A DNA stretch of 31,068 bases from Symsagittifera roscoffensis (lineage: Eukaryota; Xenacoelomorpha; Acoela; Convolutidae). The first letter of the stretch is position 1, and every line of letters begins with the position of its first letter. Of the stretch, positions 6,691 to 18,530 are shown piece by piece. The stretch is taken from contig NW_026970838.1 in the NCBI RefSeq assembly GCF_963678635.1, positions 1-31,068 on the forward strand. The letters are read 5' to 3'. The notes below the pieces were generated by a model. The model was not told where the DNA came from. It did no database searches and was given only the letters and a program-made list of their open reading frames with translations. Both the position numbers and the translations under genes were made by a program.

Positions 6691-7112
6691 GGATCAATTC
6701 AAAATGGATTTAAAATCAGTATAAAACAATCAGAAACCACTTTTTTTGTCAGTGCGGGCAGATTTCAACTTGACTCACAAAATACTTTCATATGCTAGGT
6801 ATCCACTGTCAAGGTATTCAGTGCCGGTTTTTACTGACTGGTACTTACCACACATCAGCTTTTCTTTTAACATTAATCAAGTTGGTCAACAATTTAGAAA
6901 TCTTAGAGCTTCACTTAAATCTTTGATTTGTTAAGGAGATGATCTTTTAATAATGAATTTATACAAAAAAAACAAAAAGCTTTATCTTATAATAAGTTGT
7001 GATTTTTGCGCCTGTTTAGAAAAATTTTGCCGGAGTTACACATGCTTTCAGGTTTTATTCCCATGCTACAATTACTGTTTTGATTTTTGAAACAAAACTA
7101 AGGTAATATTTG

Positions 7113-7731
7113 TGCTCGGGTGGTTTTTTTCCAGACAAAATTCGAATTTTTAACTATCCATTTTACCGGATTTTTTTTATATCATTCAAAATGTATTGTT
7201 AACTTGAGCTTAAAACTAAAAAATGTTTCAATTGTGATTTTTTTGTAAAGTTATGAGGGGGCTTAAAGATTGCCATTTTGACCAGTTCGGGACAATTAAC
7301 TCGGGATATAATTCGCGCAATTAGTGCATAAGCGGAGATCTAATCCGTCTTAGAAATGGCTCAAATTGGTTGAAGGAAGCTTATTTGCCATAATTGATTT
7401 GTTACTAAGAGCGAAATGGCGTTTCATTTTATTTTGTACTTCATATTGCGAGTGGAGGGATGGTTCTCACAAAAATCTGAAATGAAAAGTTCGTTTTATT
7501 ATATTCATTTATTTTTTTCATGTTACTTTTGCTCGATAGACCTTTTAAAATCAATCGAAAAATTTAAGGCTTCACCTTGATACGAGCAGTGTTGTTTATT
7601 GATAAAATGTAATGATTCTTAGACCTAAATAGGCGTTGATTCTATTTCAGATCTTTCAAAGAGATGGAGTTGGGTTCAATTACTCGAGTTTAAGATCGGA
7701 TGGCTTCAAACAAAATGGCATATAATACTTG
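7113..7731. repeat. 619 bp segment present in block A but absent from A'
   Basis: In A' the sequence passes straight from GGTAATATTTG to CAACATATGG, whereas here 619 bases intervene. The trinucleotide TTG occurs at both edges (7110-7112 and 7729-7731), so a deletion in A' by short-homology joining explains the difference. An insertion here is less likely because there are no inverted ends or target duplication. Confidence 0.75.
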
Positions 7732-9143
7732 CAACATATGGTTTAATAGTATACCGTAGAATTAAAGAGTCTAGAATTCATTGAAATGGCTTCAAATGTA
7801 ACCATTTAATGAAAAAAAAATATCAAAGAAAGCTCAGTTTTCAAAATTTTTGATAAACGAAAAATTCAGATATTAACATCTCAATTCAAACAAAAACCAA
7901 TCGTTAAGCTTCTTGAAAATCATCCCCCACACGTTATGTAAAGAAAAAAGCGATATATTTTGCATGTAGCGAAGTAAAAAAAAACTTCACTTAGCGTAGG
8001 CATTAATAGTACGAACTAAATCGCGCGTTAAATGTCCCAAATTGTTAATCTTTGAACAACCATATTTTTATGAAAAATAATCACAGATAAAATATATTTT
8101 TTAAAATTGAGCCCAAGTCAACAAAAGCTTTAGAATGACATTTAAAAATTCTAATGTATGGCAAAATCGATACATACCATTCCCATAATGGGAGAAAGCT
8201 AGCAATATAATTTTTCTTGCAATGTTTTAAATGAATGAATTGTATGAGCTAATGAGAACTGCTATGACTAGCATTTTCAAAAACGGTAAAAAAACATTTC
8301 TGAGTGTTAAATTTTTTTGTGCATGTATGTACATTTGAGCGTATCAATTTATGCAGTAGAGCTTCCCAAAACCCGCTCGTTGAAATGAACGCAACATCTC
8401 AGATTTGGGAGAATTTTGAAAAAAAATTGAGAAAATTTCAAAATTGATAAAATTGACTTTTCTGAGGGGAAAAAATTGTAAAAAAAAGTTTTTGGCGTAG
8501 CCGCGTATGCAAACGAAATTAAAGCTTTGAGATTTTAAAAACAAGATTTAGGGTGGTTTTCGAGAAAAGATAAAAACATTCAAACAATGTCAAAAAACAA
8601 TTATTTGATTATTCGACTTATTCCGATTTATTTAGTCCATAAATTCTTTTTTCTTAACATTTGAGCGTAGCAACTTAAGCTTTTTTCGGTCTACCCTGAA
8701 AATTTCAGCGTTAAAAATGTAGTCAAATATTTGCCCAACAGACTTTTCCAACGGTTGTAGACAGGACAGTGGGTAAGAAAGAGACTAACAGGTTTAGCTG
8801 GTACACAGACGTGTAGACAATTTTTCCATTGGTCCCCATTTTCGAACACCGTTGAAGTAGTTTTCGAGTAAAACTAAAATTAAAAACTAAACTGAGTTTT
8901 ATACATTTTCATAATACCTCTTTTTATCAAAAAATTCTTTTAGACAAGAATGCCAAACAAAACAATTGAGTTCCCAAATAGCAATGGAATAAAATTTAAG
9001 AAACAGAAACAAAGCCGACGTTGTACAAGCAGACAACAGATGGGCCAAAAAAAAGAATTTTGTTTCCAAAAGAAGAAAAGCTCTAACTGTAATCATCCAA
9101 ACTTGATGATTTCCTGCAACTGCAATGATCGCAACTTGTAAAC

Positions 9144-9252
9144 TTTGAATTGAAAGGATAATTTGTTTTTAGTAAAACAGAAAAAAAACCTACAAATCCC
9201 AAAAAAAAACAAACGATTACGAACGCTTTTGAAAAAGACTCGAATTCAATTT
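9144..9252. repeat. 109 bp internal copy of 9909-10019
   Basis: The bases from TTTGAATTGAAAGG to GACTCGAATTCAATTT match 9909-10019 in the same orientation, with the main difference in the length of an A run. A' has the second copy (around 21400-21500) but not this one. It was therefore added to, or kept only in, block A. It sits beside GCAACT repeats. Confidence 0.8.
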
Positions 9253-9403
9253 GCAACTGCAACTGCAACTGCAATGATCTCCTGCAACCTCAATGATCAA
9301 AACTTGCAGTTGCTAAGATACTTGCCGACAATCCGTGAGGTGATCTTCTATGCCGACAAAATGTGAGTTGGCAAACGGAAGTCTGACCATTCAGCTTATA
9401 GCC

Positions 9404-9510
9404 AAAAAAAAACCTTCAATTGATCCATGCCCGAAAATTTTCATACAGACTCGAACCCCAGACCTTACGATGTAAAAGTGTTCACATTACAACCAAGTGG
9501 GAAGGAGCCT
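9404..9510 (-). repeat. tRNA-like (SINE-type) module with Pol III boxes
   Basis: On the minus strand, a B-box-like GGTTCGAGTC lies at 9457-9448 and an A-box-like TTCCCACTTGG at 9503-9493, at tRNA-like spacing. Further along is a run of nine Ts (9412-9404), which would serve as a Pol III terminator. The region between the boxes resembles a tRNA body, but acceptor-stem pairing is poor, so I do not call a functional tRNA. It is best read as a tRNA-derived repeat, possibly still transcribed as an RNA of about 105 bases. Confidence 0.5.
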
Positions 9511-9908
9511 GAAGCCTGTTAAGGTTAAGAAAAACAAGTTCAATTTCATGTTAAAAAAAGTTGTTTGTGGGTAAAAAACGCCTTGTCCCGGCTACAAGAC
9601 ACTTGCTCTAGCAAATGTAATTACTTAAGATGATATAAATTATTGAAGTGGGGCAGGGTTTAGTGTCTGAAGGGATTTCTGGTAAAGGAGACTAGTATAT
9701 TTTTCTCATGATCTTTCATAATTCTTTTTTCGTGCGGATCTCATGTATAAATTTGATCTCATAAATTTCTAAATGATCCCGATTGACGTTTCTGTGCACA
9801 TTTCAAATTGTCTTTGATTAAAACGAAAAAAAAACAATATTGGTGAAAATTATCTAAACTGCACATTTATTTACTTATTTGAGTTTGAATAAAAGGATAA
9901 TTTGTAAG

Positions 9909-10019
9909 TTTGAATTGAAAGGATAATTTATTTATAGTAAAACAGAAAAAACCCTACACATCCCAAAAAAAAAAAAAAAAAGATTACGAACGCTTTTGAA
10001 AAAGACTCGAATTCAATTT
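9909..10019. repeat. Source or sister copy of the 109 bp internal duplicate
   Basis: It matches 9144-9252. The A run here is about 18 bases, longer than in the other copies. Just upstream (9890-9920) is a small tandem repeat of GGATAATTTGTAAGTTTGAA not present in A'. Confidence 0.75.
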
Positions 10020-11244
10020 CAATCAAAAAGAGAAGGTCTTTCAGAATCCTGTTGTTTTCGCTACAACTAGTTTAATTGAAAATGAGGTTTTCAAGTTCGT
10101 AGTTTTGACAGCAGTTGAAAAAAGTTGTTCAACAGCAGTTCAAATTTGCTCTAATTTTTTGCAGACCCGGCTCTTTCCAAAAAAAAGATTGAGCAAACAC
10201 TTCAAAAACACTTGAAAAATTGAGCAAACACTTCAAAAACAGTATCAAAATTATTGCCAGTGAATAAGATTGAAACAAGTTCAAATTTACGCTCGAAAAA
10301 AAATGTCCACAATATCTTTTTTCAGCTATTTAATTTTTCATTGATCAGATTTTTTGTGCAATTTCTGAAAGCACGTAGAGCAACTGATTTTTTTTTGAAA
10401 TTACAAAGGCAGAATACAACCGTAAAAGATGATATCTAGAGACACAAATTCTCACACTTTTTCTAAGTTTTTTAAAATTGCTACAAACGTACTCAAATTG
10501 GTCAACAATTGATTTCTATGTCCAGCATGACTCTGAGGTATTTGAAACTCGCTGAAGTTTTTAAAACTTTAGCAGTCACTTTATACTCTTTTGGAACTCA
10601 CTTTTTTCTACGCAACTGTTGAACTTTTTACTTGAAAGGATGACTTATTACTTCTGACTAGATTAATACCTGCAAACCATAAATCCAGACACTCTGCTAC
10701 ATCGTAGAAAAAGCAAGTTAACAACATTTGAAGCACTGTTTTTGTAGACCGTCTGCAAAAAAGGCAAACTCACTGGTTATGAGAAAAATAGGAAAGTCAC
10801 TATCAAACAAAAAAAGAAGTTGAAGGTCCAAGTTTTCAGTCTTAAGGCAGTTCAAAAAACTGAGATTTTTTTTCCGATAAATAATCGTTCAAACCCTATT
10901 GAAAATTTCCCGAAAGTCATTTTATCAGTGAATTTAATTGATCAAAAAAAAAGTGTTCCCATTTTTGTCAGAAATTCTACGCACTAAATCGGTTGATTGG
11001 AAAAAGCAAAAAGCAAGCTTAGATTGAAAACCGTACTGTTGTTTTGCAGGGAATCAAGGAATCAAATCATTCAAGTGTTTCAAATTTTATTTTGCAAGTT
11101 TTTCAAGGAGTCATATCATTATTATAAGAAAAACAATTGCAATTATCGAGCTATTTACTTATACATATGAAAAAACCGTGATAAGGCACCTAGGCCGACA
11201 ACACTTGAGCAGTCAATCGACAGTGTGACAATTTATTTTTACTC

Positions 11245-11702
11245 CGAAAAAAATGCAACTGATTCATACTCAAAAAAATTCATTCAGACTTGAATCTCAG
11301 ACCTAAGGGTTCAAAAACCACCGAGTTACCTCCAAATGTGAAGGAACCCGTGGACCATTGGACCATTCTATATAACCCTATTGGAATAAGCAAGCACACG
11401 CGAAAGTTTATTTTGGAAACTGTACTGATTTTTGCAGGGAAGCCTACCATTCTAATGAAATTCACATTTATAAAAGTTTGCTCAATGAAATCGAAAAACT
11501 TATTATTCGATAGTATTCTGCAATCATTTTGCAAATTTTATTCAGGTAAGACAATTTGGTGTTTTCGAGTCCCTTCTGAAACTACAATAATCAAAACTTG
11601 CAACCAACAAAATAATTGGGAAAAACCCGTGATAAGGTACCTGTGCAAACGAAATTTGAGTAGACAAACGAAAATCTGATAAAACAATTTTATCAGACTT
11701 TC
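11245..11702. other. Unique spacer between block A and the G tract
   Basis: This stretch is found once in the window. It contains a diverged tRNA-like module at its left end and no supported gene. Open frames on both strands here are short and lack any recognisable motif. Confidence 0.5.
11272..11348 (-). repeat. Second, diverged tRNA-like module
   Basis: The minus strand has GATTCAAGTC at 11296-11287 and TTCACATTTGG at 11342-11332, with the same 36-base spacing between boxes as the module near 9450. A T run (11278-11272) follows. Shared flanking words (GGTTCCTTC/GGCTCCTTC, TAGGTCTGAG/AAGGTCTGGG) show it belongs to the same family. Confidence 0.45.
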
Positions 11703-11725
11703 GGGGGGGGGGGGGGGGGGAGGGG
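11703..11725 (+). repeat. G tract: 18 consecutive G, then A and four G
   Basis: An uninterrupted run of 18 G followed by AGGGG is exceptional in DNA this AT-rich. It can fold as a G-quadruplex on the plus strand. It sits at the boundary between unique sequence and the minisatellite. Confidence 0.95.
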
Positions 11726-11735
11726 TAAGTGAAAA

Positions 11736-12240
11736 TCTCCATGTTATAACATAAACTATCCGGTCTCCATGTTATAGGCTATAAACTATCCGGTCTTCAC
11801 CCTATGTATTAACATAGGGAATAGATTTCCCAATGTATTAAGATAGGAAATAGGTTTCCCAAAATGTATTAGGAAACCAGGTTTCAGATGGTAAGTTTCA
11901 GATGGAGATGGTAAGTTTTTTTTCGGCGTCCGAATTTCCCATGTATTAGGTTAGCGTATAAATTCCCTATGTATAAGGATTATAAATTCATTGTAGGGAA
12001 TAAGGAGCTCATTAAGATAGGGAATGTGTTTCCCAATGTATTAGGATAGTGAATGGTAAAGTTTCAGTATGATGGTAGGTTTCAAAAAAAGTTTTCGGCG
12101 CCCGATCTTACCATGTTTTAAGATAGTGTTTAGATTTGCCATGTATTAGGATAGTGTATAGATATCCCTATGTATAAGGGTTAGAAATTTTTTGTATCAG
12201 TATAGGGAAAAGGTTTCCCAATGTATTAACATAAGTGTGA
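11736..12240 (+). repeat. Degenerate 27-29 bp minisatellite (CCCAATGTATTAGGATAG family)
   Basis: The core CCCAATGTATTAGGATAG-GGAATAGGTTT, or variants of it, recurs more than ten times with insertions. Examples start near 11800, 11829, 11858, 11938, 11963, 12032, 12110, 12137, 12165 and 12214. Two perfect palindromes are embedded: ATGTTATAACAT at 11741-11752, and CCCTATGT/ACATAGGG around ATTA at 11800-11819. The right half of this array is repeated at 15558 and 29908. Confidence 0.85.
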
Positions 12241-15200
12241 TGAGAAGAGAATAGTAAGAACAACGTTTTTTTTTCGATTATTTGTGGAAATGTCTAGTTT
12301 TTTTCGCAAAAAACTATGCGCGCGTTATGTAATGGGTGAGTATTACGTTTAGACTGTGTAATAAAATTATTATGTTTTTTTGGTTCATGGTAGGTCAATG
12401 GTAAGATGTACAAATACTTGGAATTTTTTTCAAAAAACTTCAAAACACAATGAGATTTGATATAATTTGTCATACTAACCATTTTATTAGATGATCTTAG
12501 TTTTTGAAAAAATACTCAACCAAGCTGAAACTATGCTAAAACCTACTGATAAATTTCGAAAAAAAGTCAAGTTTTTGGAAAAAATGGCAGAAATTTCAAG
12601 TTTTCGGAACAAACTGCCGAAATATCAAGGTTTTGGTTAGTTTTTGGTCGCAGCTGATCTAATGTAAGAAAAACATACTTACGCGAAGATTTTAAAGTTA
12701 AGCTCAAACTATAGTTTAATTGGCATCATGTCGAGACAATGATACAAAAATTTGAATAAAAATGTAGATTTTTCCACAATTTTCTCTCAAAATTTCGAAA
12801 TATGTTAAAATTTACCCTAATTTGAGGTACAAAGCGGGTTATATAATGCTCTGAACACTAAAATGAAAGCTCACTATAGCTGAATCAATATTGAAACTTC
12901 CAAATTGTCGGGAAAATTATTCGTAATTTCTGAGAAAGTAAAGTAAAAATTAATTAAAACTAACCAAAAGTTTCCTTTTTAACTTTTCTTTGTGTAATTA
13001 ATTGGTTTTTTGTTCAGTTCAGGGAGAATTCACCCAAAAATCTTAAATTACTAGAACAATAAGAGCAATATTCATTGAAACTTCTAGATCAAGCTCCATA
13101 AATTCAACTCCTCTTCAGTTTTTTCTCAATGGTTAAAATGATTAAACCAAACTTCTACAAAATTACATTTTCTGAGAAGTATGTGAGACTATGCTGAAAC
13201 ACACTGAAATTTTGAAAAAAGTCAAGTTTTTGGAAACAAATGCAAAAATTTTAAGTTTTTGGAAAAAATTGCAAAAATCTCAAGATTTTGGCTAATTTTT
13301 GCTCGCATCTGATCTAGTTGAAAAATTATACTTAGGCGCAGAGTTCAAAGTTAAGCTCAAATTATAGATTAATTGGCATCATGTTGAGACAATGATACAA
13401 AACTTTGAATGGAAATACACACTTTTCCACAAGTTTATCACAAAATTTTGAAACACGATAAAATTTTCGAGAAAAAAAGTGAAAATTAATCAAATCTATC
13501 CAAAATTTTCCATTTTAACCATTTATTTGTGTAATTAACTGCTTTTTTGTCCAGCTCAGAAGAATTTAACGAAAAAATCAAATTTATTTGAACAATCAGA
13601 GCAAAATTTATTAAATTTTCTAGATCATACTCCATGATTCAACTCCTCCTCAACTTTTTCTCAATGATTAACACAAACTTGTACAAAAATACAATTTCTG
13701 AGAAGTTTTTCACTTTAATAGTACTTTTGATAATATTGAAAAACTTAGTGCTAAATTTGGCTAATAAGGGGTAAATTTTTTTTTAAAAGTGTATTAGACA
13801 TGAAAGTTTGTATGAAAGTTAACAAAATCTTCTCCTTAACACTTTTGATAAAATTGAAAAGCTTACTGCTAAATTTGGCTAATAAGGGGTAAATTTTTTT
13901 AAAAAGTGTATTAGACATGAAAGTTTGTATGAAAGTTAACGAAATCTTCTTCTTAACTCATGATTATCTCTCTGTTGCATCTACAAAATCTTTTCATAAT
14001 TTTTTCTTAGAGATTTTCTATGTTTTAAGGTCATCCTGCTTAACACAAATTTTCGCTTTTGAAATCACTTTGCAAGAAAATTTAACAACAATGTTATTGC
14101 AACAAAATCTGCGCAAGCTTGCAATTAATGGAGTTTTTACTGTAGATTGAAAATTTTCGGATCGATTTCCATTGAACGTTTCGCGACAAACTTAATTCGA
14201 TTGTTGCTGTTTTTTTTTTCATCAATCAGAATTTTTGAATAAAAAAATAATTGACAGATCAAGAATAATGAAGAAAAAACTTTATAATTTTTACTAGAAT
14301 TTTTTAATATTATATAGACTCTTCAGATTAATAATAGATTTCAAACCAAAGATATAAGTGAACAATTTACCGTGAAATTGCCAAAAAATGGGGTAAATTT
14401 TTCATAGACGTATAATAAAGTTTGAATGAAGTCAACAAAATCTTCTTCATAACTCATAATTATCTCTCTTTTGTTTCTACAACATCAATTTTATAATTTT
14501 TCCGTAGAAACGTTCTATGTTTTCAGGTTATCCTGCTTATACAAGTTTTCGCTATTGAACTTACTTTACAAGAAAACTTAGTCAGAACATGGGAATTTAC
14601 GAGGAAAAAAGTATCAAATGAACGAACAATTTGCTGGCGGAGATAAAATTAGAACTGATAATGTCTGAATTTTAATTTGTAATTTGTACTTGTTTTCCTT
14701 CAGGTTCACCTGTTGAGTTGCTACAGTAATTTATTTAAGCAAAATACAACTTTTAAGATCATTAGCTATCACTTTTCTTTCAAAATAGTTATAAATTGCT
14801 TTGAATTTTTTATTTTTGTCTGAATTTTTCTCAAAAATGTCTAAATGAGAAAAAATCAGTGACGGTTAGAGCGTTCAAAAGCACATGTAAAGAGTTAGAC
14901 TATAAAGGTGTATTTTTACGTTGAAATTTCAGAACAAATTAAGAGCAGCTTGATTGTTTATAATCTGAAAACCTTCGGAAGAAGAAAAACGCAAGTGGGC
15001 CTAGTTCCTAATTTCTGCAACATCTAAATATTTCTAAAAGAACGCAAATACTTCTTTAAAAAGTCAATTTAGAAAAAGAAATCCATGTACCAAGTGAAAC
15101 AATTAATCAAGTCCATTTTGATTTTTTATTTGTGTAATTAACTGGTTTTTTGTCCAGTTCAAGGAAAATTCACCTAAAAATCTTTTATCACTTGAACACT

Positions 15201-15547
15201 AAGAACAAAATTCATTGAAATTTCTAGATCAAACTCCATGATTCAACTCAGTTTCTTCTCAAAAATTAACCCAACTTGTACAAAAATGACAACTTCTGAG
15301 AAGTTTTTCCGTTAATAGTAAATTTCACAACAATGATAAATTTGAAAAACTTACCGCTAAAGTTGAGTAAAAATGGTGTAAATTTTTTGTAAATGTACAT
15401 TAGACATTGCATGAAAGTCAACAAAATCTTCTTCATAGCTCATGATTATCTCTCTGTTGCTTCTACAACAACATTTTTTCGTAGATGTGTTCTACGTTTC
15501 GAGGTTAGCCTGCTTATTGAACTCACTTTGCAAAAAAATTACTACAA
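11993..15547. repeat. Higher-order repeat unit 1 (about 3.5 kb)
   Basis: Landmarks recur about 3.5 kb later in the same order: the minisatellite end (11993 vs 15558), the TATGCGCGCGTTATGTAAT stretch (12314 vs 15881), TGATTATCTCTCTGTTGCATC (13960 vs 17460) and GAACGAACAATTTGCTGGCGG (14622 vs 18145). Inside the unit are related sub-repeats. Two copies, of about 670 bp and then less, share GTCAAGTTTTTGGAAA and TGTGTAATTAACTGGTTTTTTG. About three copies share ATTATCTCTCT...TCCTGCTTA. No gene is supported. Confidence 0.88.
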
Positions 15548-15557
15548 GTAGGGAACA

Positions 15558-18530
15558 GTAGGGAATAAAGAGCTCATTAAGATAGTGAATGGGTTTCCCA
15601 ATGTATTAGGATAGTGAATGGTAAAGTTTCATTATGATGGTAGGTTTCAAAAAAAATTTTCGGCGCCCGATCTTACCATGTTTTAAGATAGTGTTTAGGT
15701 TTGCCATGTATTAGGATAGTGTATAGATATCCCTATGTATAAGGGCTAGAAATTTTTTGTATCAGTATAGGGAAAAGGTTTCCCAATGTATTAACATAAG
15801 TGTGATGAGAAGAGAATCGTAAGAAAAACGTTTTTTTTTTGGATTATTTGTGGAAATGTCTAGTTTTTTTCGCAAAAAACTATGCGCGCGTTATGTAATT
15901 GGTGAGTATTACGTTTAGACTGTGTTATAGACGTATTATGTTTTTTTGGTTCATGGTAGGTCAATGGTAAGCTGTACAAATACTTGGAACTTCTTTCAAA
16001 AAAATTGAAATTTTTTTCAAAAAACTTCAAAACACAATGAGATTTGATATAATTTGTCCTACTAACCATTTTATTAGATGACCTTAGTTTTTAAAACAAT
16101 GCTCAACTAAGCTGAAACCACGCTATAACCTACTGAAAAATTTCGAAAAAAAAAGTCAAGTTTTTGGAAAAAATTGCAGAAAGTTCAAGTTTTCGGAACA
16201 AATTGCCGAAATCTCAAGGTTTTGGTTAGTTTTTGGTCGCAACTGATCAAATTCAAAAAAAAACATACTTACGCGAAGATTTTAAAGTTAAGCTCAAATT
16301 AAAGTTTAATTGGCATCATGTCGAGACAATGATACAAAACTTTGAATAAAAATTTGAATTTTTCCACAATTTTCTCTCAAATTTTCGAAATACGTTAAAA
16401 TTTACCCTAATTTGAAGTACAAAGCGGGTTATATAATGCTCTGAACACTAAGATGAAAGCTCATATTAGCTGAATCAATATTGAAACTTCCAATTTCTCG
16501 GGAAAATTATTCGTAATTTCTGAGAGAGTAAAGTAAAATTTAATTAAGACTATCCAAAATTTTCCAATTTAACTTTTCTTTGTGTAATTAACTGGTTTTT
16601 TGTTCATTTCAGGGAGAATTCACCAAACAATCTCAAATTATTTGAACAAAAAGAGCAATATTCATTGAAACTTCTAGATCAAACTCCAAGATTCAACTCC
16701 TCTTCAGTTTTTTCTCAATGGTTAAAATGATTAAACCAAACTTGTACAAAAATTTTATTTTCTGACAAGTGTCTGAGACTATGCTGAAACATACTGAAAT
16801 TTTGAAAAAAGTCAATTTTCTGGAAAAAAATGCAAAAATTTTAAGTTTTCGGAAAAAACAGCAAAAATTTGAAAGCTTTTGGAAAAAAATGCAAAAATCT
16901 CAAAATTTTGGCTAATTTTTGGTCGCATCTGATCTAGTTGAAAAAAATACTTACGCGCAGAGTTTAAAGTTAAGCTCAAATTATAGATTAATTGGCATCA
17001 TGTTGAGACAATGATACAAAACTTCGAATAAAAATACACACTTTTCCACAATTTTATCACAAAATTTTGAAATACGATAAAATTTTCGAGAAAAAAAGTA
17101 AAAATTAATCAAATCTATCCATAATTTTCCATTTTAACCATTTATTTGTGTAATTAACTAATTTTTTTGTCCAGCTCAGAAGAATTTAACAAAAAAATTA
17201 AATTTGTTTGAACAACCAGAGCAAAACTTATTGAAATTTCTAGACCATACTCCATAATTCAACTCCTCCTCAACTTTTTCTCAATGATTAACACAAACTT
17301 GTACAAAAAATACAATTTCTGAGAAGTTTTTCACTTTCATAGTAAAATTTACACCATTGATAAAATTGAAAAACTTACCGCTAAATTTGGCTAAAAAGGG
17401 GTAAATTTTTCTTAAAATCATATTAGACATGAAAGTTAACAAAATCTTCTTCTTAACTCATGATTATCTCTCTGTTGCATCTACAAAATCTTTTCATAAT
17501 TTTTTCTTAGAAATTTTCTATGTTTTAAGGTCATCCTGCTTAACACAAATTTTCGCTATTGAAATCTCTTTGCAAGAAAATTTACTGCAATGTTATTGCA
17601 ACAAAATCTGCGCAAGCTTGCAATCAATGGAGTTTTTACTGTAGATTGAAAATTTTCGGATCGATTTCCATTGAAAGTTTCGCGAAAAACTTAACTCGAT
17701 TATTGCTGTTTTTTTTCCATCAATCAGAATTTTTGAAAAAAAAAAAACAAATGACAGATCAAGACTAATGAAGAAAAAACATTATAATTTTTACTAGAAT
17801 TTTTTTAATTTATCAAAATAGTATAGACTTTTCAGATTAATAATAGATTTCAAACCAATGAACCAATGATATAAGTGAACAATTTACCGTAAAATTGCCA
17901 AAAAATGGGGTAAATTTTTCATAAACGTATATTAAATTTTTAAATTTTGAATGAAGTCAACAAAATCTTCTTCATAACTCATAATTATCTCTCTTTTGTT
18001 TCTACAACATCAATGTTATAATTTTTCCGTAGAAACGTTCTATGTTTTCAGGTTATCCTGCTTAATACAAGTTTTCGCTATTGAACTTACTTTACAAGAA
18101 AACTTAGTCAGAACAAGGGAATTTAGGAGGAAAAAAGTATCAAATGAACGAACAATTTGCTGGCGGAGATAAAATTAGAACTGATAATGTCTCATTTTTA
18201 CTTTGTAATTTGTACTTGTTTTCCTTTAGGTTCACCTGTTGAGTTGCTACAGTAATTTATTTAATCAAAATTCAACTTTTAAGATCATTAGCTATCACTT
18301 TTCTTTCAAATTAGTTTTAAATTGCTTTTAATTTTTGATTTTTGTCCGAATTTTTCTCAAAAATGACTAAGTGAGAAAACATCAGTGTTGGTTAGAGCGT
18401 TCAAAAGCACATGTAAAAATTGAGACTATAAAGGTGTATTTTTACGTTGAAATTTCAGAACAAATTAAAAGCAGCTTGATTGTTTTTAATCTGAAAACCT
18501 TCGGAGGAAAAAAAACGCAAAAGGGCCTAA
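15558..18530. repeat. Higher-order repeat unit 2, truncated on the right
   Basis: It is collinear with unit 1 with a few per cent difference. It carries an extra 21 bp (TTGAAATTTTTTTCAAAAAAC type) near 16000. It stops short: after AAAACGCAAAAGGGCCTAA at about 18530 it jumps to sequence that in unit 1 lies several hundred bases later, so roughly 0.5 kb is missing. Confidence 0.88.

Larger units (their letters stand above)
6691..11244. repeat. Segmental duplication block A (partner of 18911-22805)
   Basis: Almost the whole block is repeated in the same orientation at 18911-22805 with only scattered substitutions and small indels. Landmarks present in both are the GTCAGTGCGGGC start region, the CCATTCCCATAATGGGAG stretch near 8178, the GACAGGACAGTGGGTAAG stretch near 8762, the tRNA-like module and the AGCAGTCAATCGACAGTGTG end. 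This copy contains a 619 bp segment (7113-7731) and an internal 109 bp copy (9144-9252) that the partner lacks. Reading frames inside it are short, AT-rich and poorly conserved as protein between copies. I see no gene. Confidence 0.9.

Noticed and set aside
6746-6934. 62-codon plus-strand frame repeated at 18966-19154
   Set aside because: It begins with GTG, and about seven of the 62 residues differ between copies, roughly one for nearly every base change. That is the pattern of unconstrained DNA.
9440-9510. A functional tRNA gene
   Set aside because: The A- and B-box-like motifs are present, but the acceptor arms do not pair convincingly, so only a tRNA-like repeat is claimed.
11736-12240. 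CRISPR array or telomere repeats
   Set aside because: The repeats are degenerate and lack unique spacers of constant size, and the nematode telomere hexamer TTAGGC is not arrayed anywhere.
13917-14150. Frame containing HDYLSVAST, repeated at 17429 and 27403
   Set aside because: It looks conserved only because the DNA is a young repeat. Related sub-repeats near 14450 and 17980 carry stops in the same frame.
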